From: Hypomesus transpacificus
Taxonomy: Eukaryota > Chordata > Actinopteri > Osmeriformes > Osmeridae
Direction: 5' to 3'
NCBI RefSeq assembly: GCF_021917145.1
Contig: NC_061073.1
Location: 14,765,507-14,829,506 of the forward strand
DNA: 64,000 nucleotides
The notes under the pieces were generated by a model. That model saw only the letters and a program-made list of their open reading frames with translations, made no database searches and had not been told where the DNA came from. The translations under genes and the position numbers were made by a program. Position 1 is the first letter of the stretch. Every line of letters starts with the position of its first letter. Positions 24,201 to 64,000 of this stretch are shown here, piece after piece.

Positions 24201-25706
24201 GGCGCCTCCCTGGGCTGTGTGGGCCTCCTGCAGCTCCTCCCCAGCCTCCCTGCCCTGCTCCTGCTCCCCCAGGGCCTGTTTGTGTCCCTGTGCCTCCTCC
24301 TCTCCTGCTCCTACCTCCTCTTCTACTGCCACGTTCGGGCCGACAACACGCACATCTACCAGCTGAGGGACACCGGCGAGGAAGGGGGGTCTCCCGAGAT
24401 TGGCCCACCCGCTAGGTGTCCATTTGCGGAGGTGGGGGAGTGGGGTAAGGCGGCGGGGGCGGGGGTGGGGGCTGCCCTCTGTTTGATGGGGTGCGGAGGG
24501 CTGCAGCTGTATGGGATACTGCATGCCCTGGGACTGGGTGGGGTCAGTGCGGGGGCGGGGTTCCAGCCCTGGCCCTGGTGGGGCTATCAGATGGGCTGCA
24601 GACTCTGCGAGGTGGGGGTGTGTCTGTCCCTGTCGCTCATTGGGGCACAGCCTCTTTTATGTCACACTAGCTCTTCCTCCAGGACTACATCGAACCCTCG
24701 ACCGGGGTCCTGGTCGCGACTGCCCTGTGTCTCCACCTCCACGGGGCCCAATCACTCTCCTCGGGCGGAGAACAAGTCCCCCACCCTCCCCCCACACTAC
24801 CCTTGGTCCCCGTCCCAGCAGGACAAGCTGGTGGTCTGTGAGGTCATCACTAAGAGCCCGTCAGAAAACCTGCCTCTCTACTCGCTGGCGGACCCCCCTC
24901 AGAATGGGCCAGGCTTGCCCTCCAATCCCAGCCACACCAGGAGCTCCATACCCCCACTCCTCCCCAACCCTCCGAGCCCCCCAGGAAGACCCAGAGATGG
25001 GGTTGATTGGCACTTCTCCCTGGACAGTGCCACTCTTTACAGTGACTCTACTGTGGACCTGCGTCCTCCTTCTCCCATAAACCTGTCCCGCAGCATAGAC
25101 CAAGCCCTGTTCAGTGAAACTCTCTTCCCCCATGGTCTTTTCAGCCCTCCTAGGCTGTTCCATGCCTCCTCCAGCCTCTCACTAACCTCCCCCAGCCAGG
25201 GAGACTCATACCCAGGCTCCCACTCAGCCAGTAGTCCCCTCTACCGTACCTCCTCCTGTGGAGACGTGGACCAGGATGACTCCATGTCCCGGTCGCGGCT
25301 CTCTCAGCCAGACCACGACAGAACTCCGGGATCCCCTGACCCCTGTGGATGGAAGAGAAGTAATGCCAGCTCTGTGGGCCAGGTTTCTCTGAGCAGCTCA
25401 TCCCAGGGACTGTGTTCTAGTCCCATTGATAAAGTGAAGAGTCGTTTCTGCCCCCGAGCCACCAGGGGGCAGCACCTCCCCCAGAGCAGCCTGCCACGGT
25501 CCATCCCCCACATGCCGCACCACAGACGCTACCGCACCCTGAGCTCGGCCTCCCAGTACAGCCAGGGGGAGGGCAGACTTGCGGGGACGGAGCACCTGAG
25601 TGAGAGCAGGCAGCTGGAGCGAGACCTGGCTGTCCAGGCAGAGTTCATCAACGTGTGTAGACAGATAGACTCTCTTAGTGTGTGTAGTGATACTATTGAC
25701 CTATAG
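21205..25706 (+). CDS. prrt4: prrt4, proline-rich transmembrane protein 4 (complete, 2 coding exons)
   Basis: Coding exons 21205-22048 and 23578-25706 join in phase (GATAAAG/GTAGAACT) to give 990 aa; human PRRT4 is about 900. The start ATG has context CACCATGA and opens a signal peptide (TALWTWSLLLSLAHPALAL, cleavage near 20-22). Residues 23 to about 350 are a Pro/Ser/Thr-rich extracellular region with N-glycosylation motifs. Hydrophobic helices follow at roughly 365-387, 396-414, 428-455, 478-505 and 506-532, with further hydrophobic stretches near 574-603 and 620-640. The last 340 residues are a cytoplasmic Ser/Pro-rich tail. Function is poorly known; PRRT3 and PRRT4 are related. PRRT4 is chosen because it neighbours IMPDH1 in human, as here. 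Exon 3 is very GC-rich and opens several shadow frames. Confidence 0.85.
22441..22537 (+). other. prrt4: candidate alternative terminal exon of prrt4
   Basis: An unusually long pyrimidine tract ends in TTCCTCACAG at 22440. Spliced to exon 2 (phase 1) the exon would read APPVPYITGSSYSSCSM and stop at TAG 22491-22493; AATAAA lies at 22532-22537. The product would be the signal peptide plus proline-rich region (about 298 aa) without membrane helices. This is a prediction only. Confidence 0.35.
22682..22708 (+). repeat. (TCTG)n microsatellite
   Basis: About seven perfect tetranucleotide units in the prrt4 intron. Confidence 0.9.
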
Positions 25707-28267
25707 GAAGTTAGATTTAAATGGTTATAACATTTGCCAATTTTACGCTCTTTCTGGTGAAAAGATGGGGATTTTCTCATAAATATTTATTAATGCGGTG
25801 GATGAAATGCCTCAGTGAAACTTGAGACAAGCCTAATCATGTTATAGTAGTGCTAGCTAGTTCCAAAAACAAACAATCGAGATCGATTGTGAGTCTGCAA
25901 AATTAAATGTTGGATTTGTAACTGAAACATCATTTGATGTTGAAGGTTTGTCCCCATTTGACTTTCTTTCTATTGATCACCAGTCATATAAATCCTTTTA
26001 GAGACGTATACATTAAAGCCATTGGCACCATTTTATGTCCATAGATTCCATACTGATGCTCTCAAACTCCGACTGAGTTGTGTTCCCAGCAAGCACATTC
26101 AAGGCAGGGTACTTTAGACACTACCAAGTTGGCCCTGAGGTGCACAACACAACAACATTAGTGAAGCAAACCAAAGCTGACAACCTAATAGCATAAAATT
26201 ACAACAAATGAAACACTTGCAATAAGGCCGGGATTTATGTGGGGGATGTTTTGGGATATTTTGACTTGAATATATAGAATTTTATTGAATAGATTTTATA
26301 GAATAAAATTACCGGGACGAGTTGGGTGCCAAAACAGAAATGCAGTAACCCCAAGATCCCTTTGGGTCTTTTCCTCAATGATGACACACAGCTGAGGAGC
26401 AAGGCGTGGGGGCTTGTTCCCAATCCTCTCTGCAGTCAGTTGAAGCTGCACAGACTGCTTTCTGTAACACAAGTGATGCTCTAGTGACATCTACTGGAAA
26501 AACATGGGCATTATGCCATTGAAAATAGTGTACTGGATTGAACTGCCAAATTTCTGCAAGTACTTCTATCTTTACAATATGGAATACATCCAGTGGTATG
26601 TATACTGCTGTTATGATGTGCAGATTTGATTATCTGTGTTGTTGTTAAAACAAATCAGGTTATTTTCTAATTGCTTTCGTAAAACATGCATACTGCTGCT
26701 GTGCCCGTTTGATGCCATACAAAATGCTCTGTAAATAATACGCTACATTGAGATTTAAAATGGTCTCGTAAATCCTATACAAAAGGGGACATAATGGATA
26801 TGTCGTTAAGAATAAATATAGAATGCTTAAGTGTAAAACCACTGTTTTTATTTAACAGTTCTGTACACTGGTAACTCAAATAAAAATGTGCACTTAAAGT
26901 ACAAACTCAAAGGTCAAAGGTGAATTTGCCTGCTTTGTGAGTGTTTTTACTCAAAAGTCTACATTTCCAACAAACTCAATTATTCTTGTAACGTAATGCT
27001 TGAGATCTGTTTGCTGCTGTTCAGCAGTGCTTTGTAATCGCTTAGAATCTAGTTTAGGCTGCTTTGTAATGTTCTTTGACGGTGCTAAAGGTGTCACTCC
27101 CTGATCTTTATAGAAATATCATAATCCAGTTTTTAGCTTCATATAACTTTAATTTATTTTTGAGATTTTCTGTTGAAAACATAAAGGTCCCATTAACATG
27201 GAAGCTTTATCAAAACACACAGCATGGAAGTACTAGTTTAACCAACCTATTCCTCTTTACAAGGATGTTGTATTTAAGATTTAAAAGCCTGAGAGTGAAG
27301 TTGGCTTTAAATGATATGCAATGTATCCAACAAAGAAAAAACTGGAAATTCAGATCAAACAGATAATTATATCATAAATGTTTATTTTTTCATTTCCTAT
27401 TCCTTAAACGTTAGTGAGTTCAATGCACACAACATGTTTCTAACACCCACAATGATATGTTACAGTATACAATTTCAGGATAAACTAATAGGTCAACAAA
27501 CCACATTCTGCCACTTATTCCCAACACTGCCATATGATTGAAGAATAAGATAACAGACGTTGACTAATAGTATGTAGAATATACCTTTCTGTTGTAAGGC
27601 GCTCTGGTTTAACATGTCCCTGATTTTAAGGCTAATGCCTAGCTTTGATCTCCTAAGCTCTACTGTCTCTTTTAGAGATCTCTGCTATACCTTCATAAAC
27701 AAGACTACCTCTAGGCACAGTTGAGACCTAGCTCACAGTGCAAGGCTATCCAGAGTTGTGCACAGCTGTCCTAGTGGACAGCGACAAAGCATGGCATCAC
27801 TGTCCCACAATTGTACAGGGCTGAAGTTCTCAGGGGATTGGGGCTGGGAGAAGAGGGGTGGGGTGCGGAGGGGGGATGTGTGTGACCCAAACTAAACAAG
27901 CAGAGGCTGTTTAAGAACAGCTGTTCATCTGGCTCATACAACTCCCAGGTTCATGGGGCAGACTGAACAGGTTCTCCATTCACACAGACAGTCCCTCTTG
28001 CTGTACATGACTGGCTCTCTGCAATGTGCCAGTACAGGCAACCACACACAGGAACAATCTCTCATAGAGCACTGTGTGTGTGTGTGTGCATGCGTGCGTG
28101 CAGGTGTGTGTGTGCACGTGTAATACTATAAAACACCAAAGATAGAAGAGAGAGCAGTTGGTTGAACCATCAGGTGGTGGTAGTTTGGTCAGTGGTGTCC
28201 ATTATTCTTCATTGTTGTAGGAGCGGGCACATTAGGGGCCCCCCGCGCGCTGGCCTTACTTCCTGCC
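25707..28267. other. convergent 3' UTRs of prrt4 (+) and impdh1 (-)
   Basis: No coding exon seen. AATAAA at about 26878-26883 could end a long prrt4 3' UTR. The impdh1 3' UTR enters from the right. The region is AT-rich, with a GT tract at 28071-28120 and a partial inverted-repeat element at 26129. Confidence 0.5.
26129..26180 (+). mobile_element. single terminal repeat of the MITE family at 50538
   Basis: GGCCCTGAGGTGCACAACAC followed by AACAACATTAGTGAAGCAAA and CCAAAGCTGA matches the left terminus of the element at 50538-50739. I could not find its opposite end, so it is truncated or diverged. Confidence 0.55.
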
Positions 28268-33237
<4,970 letters not shown>

Positions 33238-33898
33238 TCAACCAGGATTTGTAGTTTTAAATATAAAGATTATGGCTATGATGCATTGTTAATCCCGCTC
33301 TGTCACATATCCTCACATAAGCTCCTGCTTATGAAACTGATATGGTCATGTCCCCATTACTACAACACACAGTCCAACATGTACCACCTTGCAGCCCACA
33401 TTACTCTTTTACGGTTCATGTTTCGTGCAAATGTAATACACTATGGTTACTTCGCAAAATAACTTTCAGTCTGGCACTAAAGATGCACCTGAGGAAAGTG
33501 TTTGTAAATACACTCCCTGTTGGTCTGTGACACTATAACCACCTGTGAGTAATGTGAGCAACAAATTTATAAAAACGTAGCCAGGCGAATGGAAACTTCT
33601 CTGTGACAGGAAGTGACAACCATAGGCCAGGTAAGCAGATTTGGTTACGTCACTGTGTCTTGGTAGCAGCTCAGGGGCTTTAATAAGAGGCCAGCCAACA
33701 TCAGCGAAGAGTGAAAACACAAGCTGAAAGACGTCCACCAGTTGACTTACTCAGGAAGTGACTGCTTACTCGACAGAAACACAAACTCACAAGCAAAAGC
33801 GTAATTGATTAGCTTGATGACTGGATTTAGCTCAACAGTGTCTAGTGCCAGACTGCTCTGACCAAAACATAGCACGTTTGTGTGGGTTGAACTTTTTT

Positions 33899-34010
33899 TG
33901 TGTGTGTGTGTCTGTGAGTGTGTGTGAGTGAGTGTGTGTCTGTGTGTGTGTGTCTGTGAGTGTGTGTGAGTGAGTGTCGGTTGCTGGGTTTGTCTGCTGT
34001 GTGTGTGTGT
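33899..34010 (+). repeat. (TG)n-rich microsatellite between impdh1 exons
   Basis: TGTG blocks with TGAG and TCTG interruptions, lying between the retinal-type exon and the canonical first exon. Confidence 0.85.
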
Positions 34011-34029
34011 TTGTTCCTTCAAGACTGAC

Positions 34030-34268
34030 CTCTCAGGTTCATATCCCGCCTGGACACGAGTAGCGTTGTATCTTTGTGCTGCCGTCTCATGCCCATGCCC
34101 ATGGGGGTTGGAGTGAGGGAAAGGTCCATACGGGGGGTGGGGGTGCTCTCCATCACGGAGCGAGAGGCGGGGCCGGGATGGCTCCATATCTCCCACGATC
34201 CTGCGATAGTCAATCTGGTAGGTGTCCCTCTCCCCATCCCCAAAGCGGTCATAACCATGACCCTCCAT
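34030..34268 (-). CDS. impdh1: impdh1 alternative first coding exon, retinal-type N-terminal extension
   Basis: From ATG 34266-34268 (context GAG-ATG-G) the exon reads MEGHGYDRFGDGERDTYQID and later GHGHETAAQRYNATRVQAGY before donor AG/GTCAGT at 34029. Its phase-2 end plus the C before the canonical ATG makes a Ser codon, so it joins in frame as ...[13 protein letters not shown], adding 80 residues (594 aa in all). The HETAAQRY...QAGYEPE core is what I remember from the N-terminal extension of the long human IMPDH1 isoforms made in photoreceptors, where it modulates filament assembly and feedback by GTP. The open frame continues upstream of this ATG; I treat that as 5' UTR. An extra small exon between this one and 33166, as in human, cannot be excluded. 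Confidence 0.75.
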
Positions 34269-34578
34269 CTCGGGGAAATCCAGGGCTCCTGCCTCCACGG
34301 TCACTGTTGCCTCAGACGCACGCTCACACTCGCACGCCAACCCAATCTCCTCCGGAAGTGCCTTCTTCCCCTGTAGGTTCCCCAAGCAGATCACAGCAGT
34401 CCAGAAGGGTTCGAACAAACACACAACCTCCGACACGTCGCTAGTCGTAAGGAACAGGTTCCTTACACCTGACCCGGGTCCTCCAGAGGACACAATCTGT
34501 GGCCGTATTTGGTGTGTCCCCTTGCCTGCCTCCCTGTCTGCAAGCACTTCCAGAGTTCTGTCAGTGAGAGACAGAGAA

Positions 34579-34618
<40 letters not shown>

Positions 34619-37600
34619 AGAGAGAGGGGTGGGGAAACAAGGGCTAGGGGGACTCTGGAGATTTAGAGCAAGATGAGGAGATGCGTCTGTTGGATGTTCC
34701 CTAGTCGGCTTGGTGTCGAAGCCCTGGAGGAGGGAGAGTGTAGAGGGAGCCGGGGGGGTGTCAGCCCTCCTGGGGACCTGCAGTGCTAGGTCAGATGAAC
34801 CAGAGGTGTGGGTAAGACAGGCTACTGTAAACTCCTGAGACAGAGAAGACAGCGTGTGTCTCCAGTCTCCTCAGTTAGAACTGGCTGAGCTTAACTCTGT
34901 TTCTGACAGCAGCACACGTCACTCCCTCAAAGAGGATTGGGGGAATTAAAACACGAGAAGGGGGGCCTAGTGCGGATGGAGTACAGGAGGGCGGGGCCAA
35001 GGTAACTTTATCATGTGCTGCACATTTGGTATTACCATGGTGCAGTCTGCGTATGTGTGTGTGTGTGTTTGTGTGAGGGCATATGTGTTTGTGTGAGTGT
35101 GTTTTGTGTCAGTGTGTGTGTGTGTCTGCTGTGCGTGTTCAAGGAAACCAAACTGAAAGCGACAAACAAATGTCAAATCCCAGGATACCATTTGAAGTAG
35201 AACATCTTCCATTGGAGCGCGTGTGTGTTTATCAAGTATGTTTCTATAGAGGTACACCAGTGCAGCTGTGTGTTCGTTTTTGGTATTCATCATGTGTTTT
35301 GGTTTTGGTTAATTGCAAAATATTGTCGGACAAACTTGACCAACTTTAAAATGAATAAATAAAATGTCCGTAGGAGGTTGTGACATGTCAGATTAACAGT
35401 CAGTACAACTGCTTGGAGAGTGTGTGTCTGATGTTTGAAACACCGACTGAGGCTGACTGAGGGCAACTGAGGCTCTGTTGCTAGGGATGCCCTCAACAAC
35501 ATCATCTGCAGGTGACTGACTGACTGCTAGTGACAGTTACTGGGGGATTGAAGAGAAAAGCCTCTTACCTACTTACCCAGTCTCTCTCTCCCTCTCCCCC
35601 CTCTCTCTTTCTGTCTCTCTTTCTTTGTCTGCCTCCCTGGCTTTCTCACACTCTTTCTCACATCCTTTCCTCTCACCATAGACTGCAGCACACAAAGGCC
35701 CCATAAACCTCTCTTCGCCATCTCTTCTGCCACCAGTAGGTGGCTATACAGTGTCTTCTTCTTTCTTCTCTTAATTAGTCACATGTTAACATGTGAGGGC
35801 TATACTGTACTGAAGGACAAACACACAAATTACATTTCTTTACCTTAAAAAAATTATGTACAGGCAATTTTTTTATTCATGAAAACTGCATATAGCCTAA
35901 AGATTATACAACGTTGTGGCGTCTTGCTTACACTTCAGAATATTGAGAGTGAAAGTATTGAATGAAATAAGGTTCTCGTTACATCTTCCAGACTTCAGAC
36001 TAAGTGGTAGAGGTGATGTGTGGCTCACTGTCTATTCATGTTCCTGTGCTGTAGGAAAAAGCCTGTGGAACCACTTGACAGTTTTACTCTTCTAGACTGC
36101 CCCTTCAGCACAATGGGACCGCAGACCATGCCACCTGCTGTTGCATCCACAAGCAAACCGCAGACCACATAACTAAGGCCTCGCACACAGGTACACGCAA
36201 TGGCCCATATTTCAAAAGCATTCAAGTGTATGACTGCTGTTTTAGGATCCCCAATTATGTATCCTTGATACAATTATTTATCTGAACAGAAAAATCTATT
36301 CTACGTCTTCACACATTCTCATACTCTTGATAAATATTCCTCCTGAAGGAGGAATCCTCAATATATAAATGATATAACAATAGTATGCCTTGCAGATAGC
36401 AAGCACGCAAATAAAATACTTTACTTGAAGTAATGTGTATGCACCATTAGGAACCACTAGATGGCGATGTAGTTCAGGAGAATTACATACCATGCGTGCT
36501 CACAGAGATCCACATAAACACACCACACACATTTTTACTTTCCTCTGCCTTTTATTTAGACTTGAACTTGAGTCCATGCACTCAATGTTGTTTTTGGCAT
36601 TGATGTCATCAGGCTTCATCTCCCAGCATGGGTCCAATTAGCCCTGAGAGAAACAGATAATCTCATGGTGAGCACTTTCGCTAATGTCTAAATACTCCAC
36701 CTACCAAAGCAGGGCTCTCCATTTTGGCGTGAGTTTACCATACCACCAACGTTTGGGTGCAAACATCTGGGAGACGGATGGGAGGCTGTTGGTGATGTTT
36801 ATGATGATGAGCTGGTAGGTAGCATTTAACTTTGTATAACTCGAGATCAACTCGGCAGAAAACTCCGATTTGAGAGCTCTGTTACCTAAGTAACAGCATC
36901 CAGAGTGCTGCAGAAAATCATACATACATGTGTAAACAAAATATAATTGTTTTAAATGTTTGTTTACCATACATACATGTGTGAACAACATATAATTTTT
37001 TTAAATGTGTGTTTATGTATGTGTGCACTATCTGCAAGGTAATGCAGGTGGACCGCCAATTACTAAAATGTGAAAAAAATATTTATATATCACGTTGGTA
37101 AATTATTATGAAAATTCTTACACATTTTTTTATTAAATGTTGCATTTAATTCATCATCAACCTATGTTACTTTGGCACGTTGACGGTAGCCCAACTGACA
37201 TTTCAGCGTTAACTTGCATACCCCCAAAGAGTATAAGAAGCAACAGTATATTGTTTGGGAGAAGTCTTCCATACTCTTTGATACCCCCATGCATTACTTA
37301 CGCATATTGCAAAAGCCAGGTTAACAACATCCGGTAGCTAGCAGTTACTTTATAGCTAGTTCTTGAACACACAATGCAGTTTTTGGGGTTATCTTCCCAA
37401 AATGACAATTAACGATGTACATCGGATTCTAGGTTGATGTCCTTCAAGCAAGAAAGAAAAGGGGTTTAAATGTTATGTTTCGAGCAACATCAACAATTAT
37501 GAAGGTAAGGTTTATCTAGTAACTCATACGGTAAAAGTCGCTAGCTATCACTAGCTAGCTATCTAAGCATTTGAGCAGAAACATTAGTTAGGCTAGCTAA

Positions 37601-37866
37601 CCATTTTTAGCTACATTAATATATGACATACTGATTTGATTGTCAGCTTGCTTGGTAGTCGTTAATGTTAACACATAAATAATTGGTCTGTCATATTTAT
37701 TCCCTATGGATAATGTAGACTACCTATACCTTTTTCACAACCACACGCATCCCCTAAATAGTCCCCGTCCCCCCCACCAACACTCTCTCTCACAGACACA
37801 CAGACACTCACAGAACAAAGCAAGGCTGGTATGGTTTCTGTCTGAATTATTTATCAGCCATGTGCT

Positions 37867-37899
<33 letters not shown>

Positions 37900-38299
37900 A
37901 CACACACACCTTTTATGAAGTGAGTTGTGTTTACTCACCTGCCAGGCTCCTTTGCAGCGTTTGATCTCCTCCGTCTGCATCGAAAGGCGCGGTCTGCACT
38001 CTCTCTCTCTCCCTCGTTCTCTCCCTCGTTCTGTCTCCCGCTCTCCCCCTCCCATCCTCATTCCTTCTCTGCTCAGCAGGAAAATCTCTCACCAGTGACA
38101 CTCTGGTTCCTGCTCCATCTCTCTCTCTATCTCTCTTGTAACCGTATGCTCACTCTCTGCGCCTTTCTCTCTTCCTCTCTTTCTTTCCACTCGCTTTTCT
38201 TTTTTCTTTTTCTTCTTTTTTCTCTCCCGGTGTCATGCTTTGCATGTGAAGAAGGGATCAGAGTGACTGTAAACCAGTGAGTCCACCGTCTCCACTGCA
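34269..38299. other. region between impdh1 (-) and frmd4a (+)
   Basis: This contains the 5' UTR and promoters of impdh1 and probably the frmd4a promoter. I see a GA tract (34588-34616), TG tract (35055-35130), a 9-bp-arm palindrome (36336-36355), an AC tract (37868-37909) and two candidate first exons described under findings. There is no convincing protein-coding gene. Confidence 0.5.
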
Positions 38300-38925
38300 G
38301 CAGCAGCCTGGATGTCCGTGTGAGGGGCTGCCGCAAGGAGCACTCCGAGCCTGGGGACCTGGACTTCGGGAGCAGAGAGAGCCAGAGAGAGAGAGCAGAG
38401 CCTAGTGAAAGAGTAGGGGGACTGAGACCAGAGCAAAGGGACTGGAGCGGAGAAGTGAGGGGAGAGAGAGGAGACTCTCAGCCTTACTGTCTTTTTTGTT
38501 TCGGACCAGGACAGGAGAGGGGAGGGAGGTGGGTGCTTTTTGCGGAGGTTTGGTGTCTCAGTGGGTCTGGGTAAGGGGAGTCTACGGCATGTGTGTGCAT
38601 TAAAAGTGGAGAGGCGGTGGGCGTCTTAGTTACACCGAGATCAAAGAGAGGTAGCAAGAGTGGAAGTGACCGGCTCAGAGTCGTCTGACAGACATTGGAG
38701 ACTGGGGAGGGTCTTGAGAGAGGTGCTGGGGAGATTAAAGACGAGCGGGCACATCTGTTTAGGGGGGGAGAGAAAGGAAGGACTAACAGACACTTGGACG
38801 GAGGGGGTGGGGGCGTGTTACCACGAGGGTCCACACAAAGCAGCCTGACATCTCGGAGTCTTTGAGGACGAGGAAGCGGACGGGAAGTAAAGAAGAGGGG
38901 GGGGTATCTTCAGCAAGTCGTCAAC
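38300..38925 (+). other. frmd4a: frmd4a 5' UTR (approximate)
   Basis: Purine-rich sequence without an in-frame long ORF leads to the ATG at 38926. The 5' limit is unknown. Confidence 0.45.
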
Positions 38926-63698
<24,773 letters not shown>

Positions 63699-64000
63699 GT
63701 AAGACAATGTATTTAAAAAAAAACGGCGTTTTGCATGGTTACATTTTGAGCAGTGTCGCGTTAAGAGCAACAGGGGAAATGATTGGGCTAATGGGATCTG
63801 AAATGAGAAAAAGACAACAAGCACCACATAAGCAGAGTGTGACCTTGGTTGTTATTGGATGTCTCTCACTGGGACACGACCATGGGATAGTGTTACTGGA
63901 ATGAACTCAGTGTAGGCTAGAGCAGTCCTGTCCACATCCAGATAACCAAATGGCCAGTAGCCCCCCTCTTCACACACCCGGGCTGAGAGAGATGGAGCTG
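63699..64000 (+). other. frmd4a: frmd4a intron 5 (partial)
   Basis: Begins with donor GTAAGA; no feature seen to the window end. Confidence 0.7.

Noticed and set aside
24051..25080. Long alternative frames on both strands (157, 189 and 107 codons)
   Set aside because: Shadows of the GC-rich prrt4 exon; the 686-codon frame has signal and membrane segments and the right phase.
33747..34640. 297-codon minus-strand frame starting MFPHPSL
   Set aside because: Its upstream part is a CT/GA repeat and its downstream part runs through the splice donor into a TG repeat; only 34030-34268 is supported as coding.
36336..36355. Palindrome ATTCCTCCTGAAGGAGGAAT
   Set aside because: Nine-base arms in AT-rich DNA with no second copy or nearby gene signal; probably chance.
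38536..38556. CTTTTTGCGG, the first ten bases of miR-129-5p, considered because mammalian mir-129-1 lies near the PRRT4/IMPDH1 region
   Set aside because: The following bases do not match the miRNA and no hairpin partner is seen; the site is in the frmd4a leader.

Overview
This is vertebrate nuclear DNA from a ray-finned fish. It has AT-rich, intron-split genes with consensus GT-AG junctions, AATAAA signals, long CA/TG and CT/GA microsatellites, a 500-base N gap, and several copies of a tRNA-derived SINE with the teleost-type tail (TTTAGCAGACGCTCTTATCC-like). The SINE sequence would fit a smelt- or salmonid-like lineage, but I cannot fix the species. No bacterial, phage or CRISPR feature is present.

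Layout: (1) 1-682 (+), last coding exon of znf143. (2) 1804-5620 (+), wee1, complete in 10 coding exons (623 aa), behind a promoter with cell-cycle-type sites. (3) 7008-14925 (+), swap70, complete in 12 coding exons (589 aa). (4) 16024-17999 (-), a DUF829/TMEM53-family gene, 3 coding exons (277 aa), convergent with swap70. (5) 21205-25706 (+), prrt4, two coding exons (990 aa) plus a 5' non-coding exon. (6) 28268-34268 (-), impdh1, convergent with prrt4: 14 coding exons give a 514-aa enzyme, and an upstream exon adds an 80-residue N-terminal extension like that of the mammalian retinal long isoform. (7) 38926 to the window end (+), the first five coding exons (128 aa) of frmd4a, whose 14.9-kb first intron holds most of the repeats and the N gap.

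The genes form no pathway or operon. They combine blocks that in human lie apart: ZNF143-WEE1-SWAP70 (11p15), PRRT4-IMPDH1 (7q32) and FRMD4A (10p). WEE1 restrains CDK1, SWAP70 links PI3K/Rac signalling to actin, IMPDH1 is rate-limiting for guanine nucleotides, and FRMD4A is a cytohesin/Par3 scaffold.

Observations most worth following: the retinal-type impdh1 exon; an unreported-looking alternative last exon in prrt4 (strong acceptor, correct phase, stop, AATAAA) that would yield a protein without membrane segments; a 14-bp minisatellite touching the frmd4a exon 5 acceptor; a 43-bp minisatellite open in all three antisense frames; and a ~200-bp terminal-inverted-repeat element with a second partial copy. 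All gene models were built by reading splice sites and phases by eye and by remembered similarity to human proteins; no database search was run.
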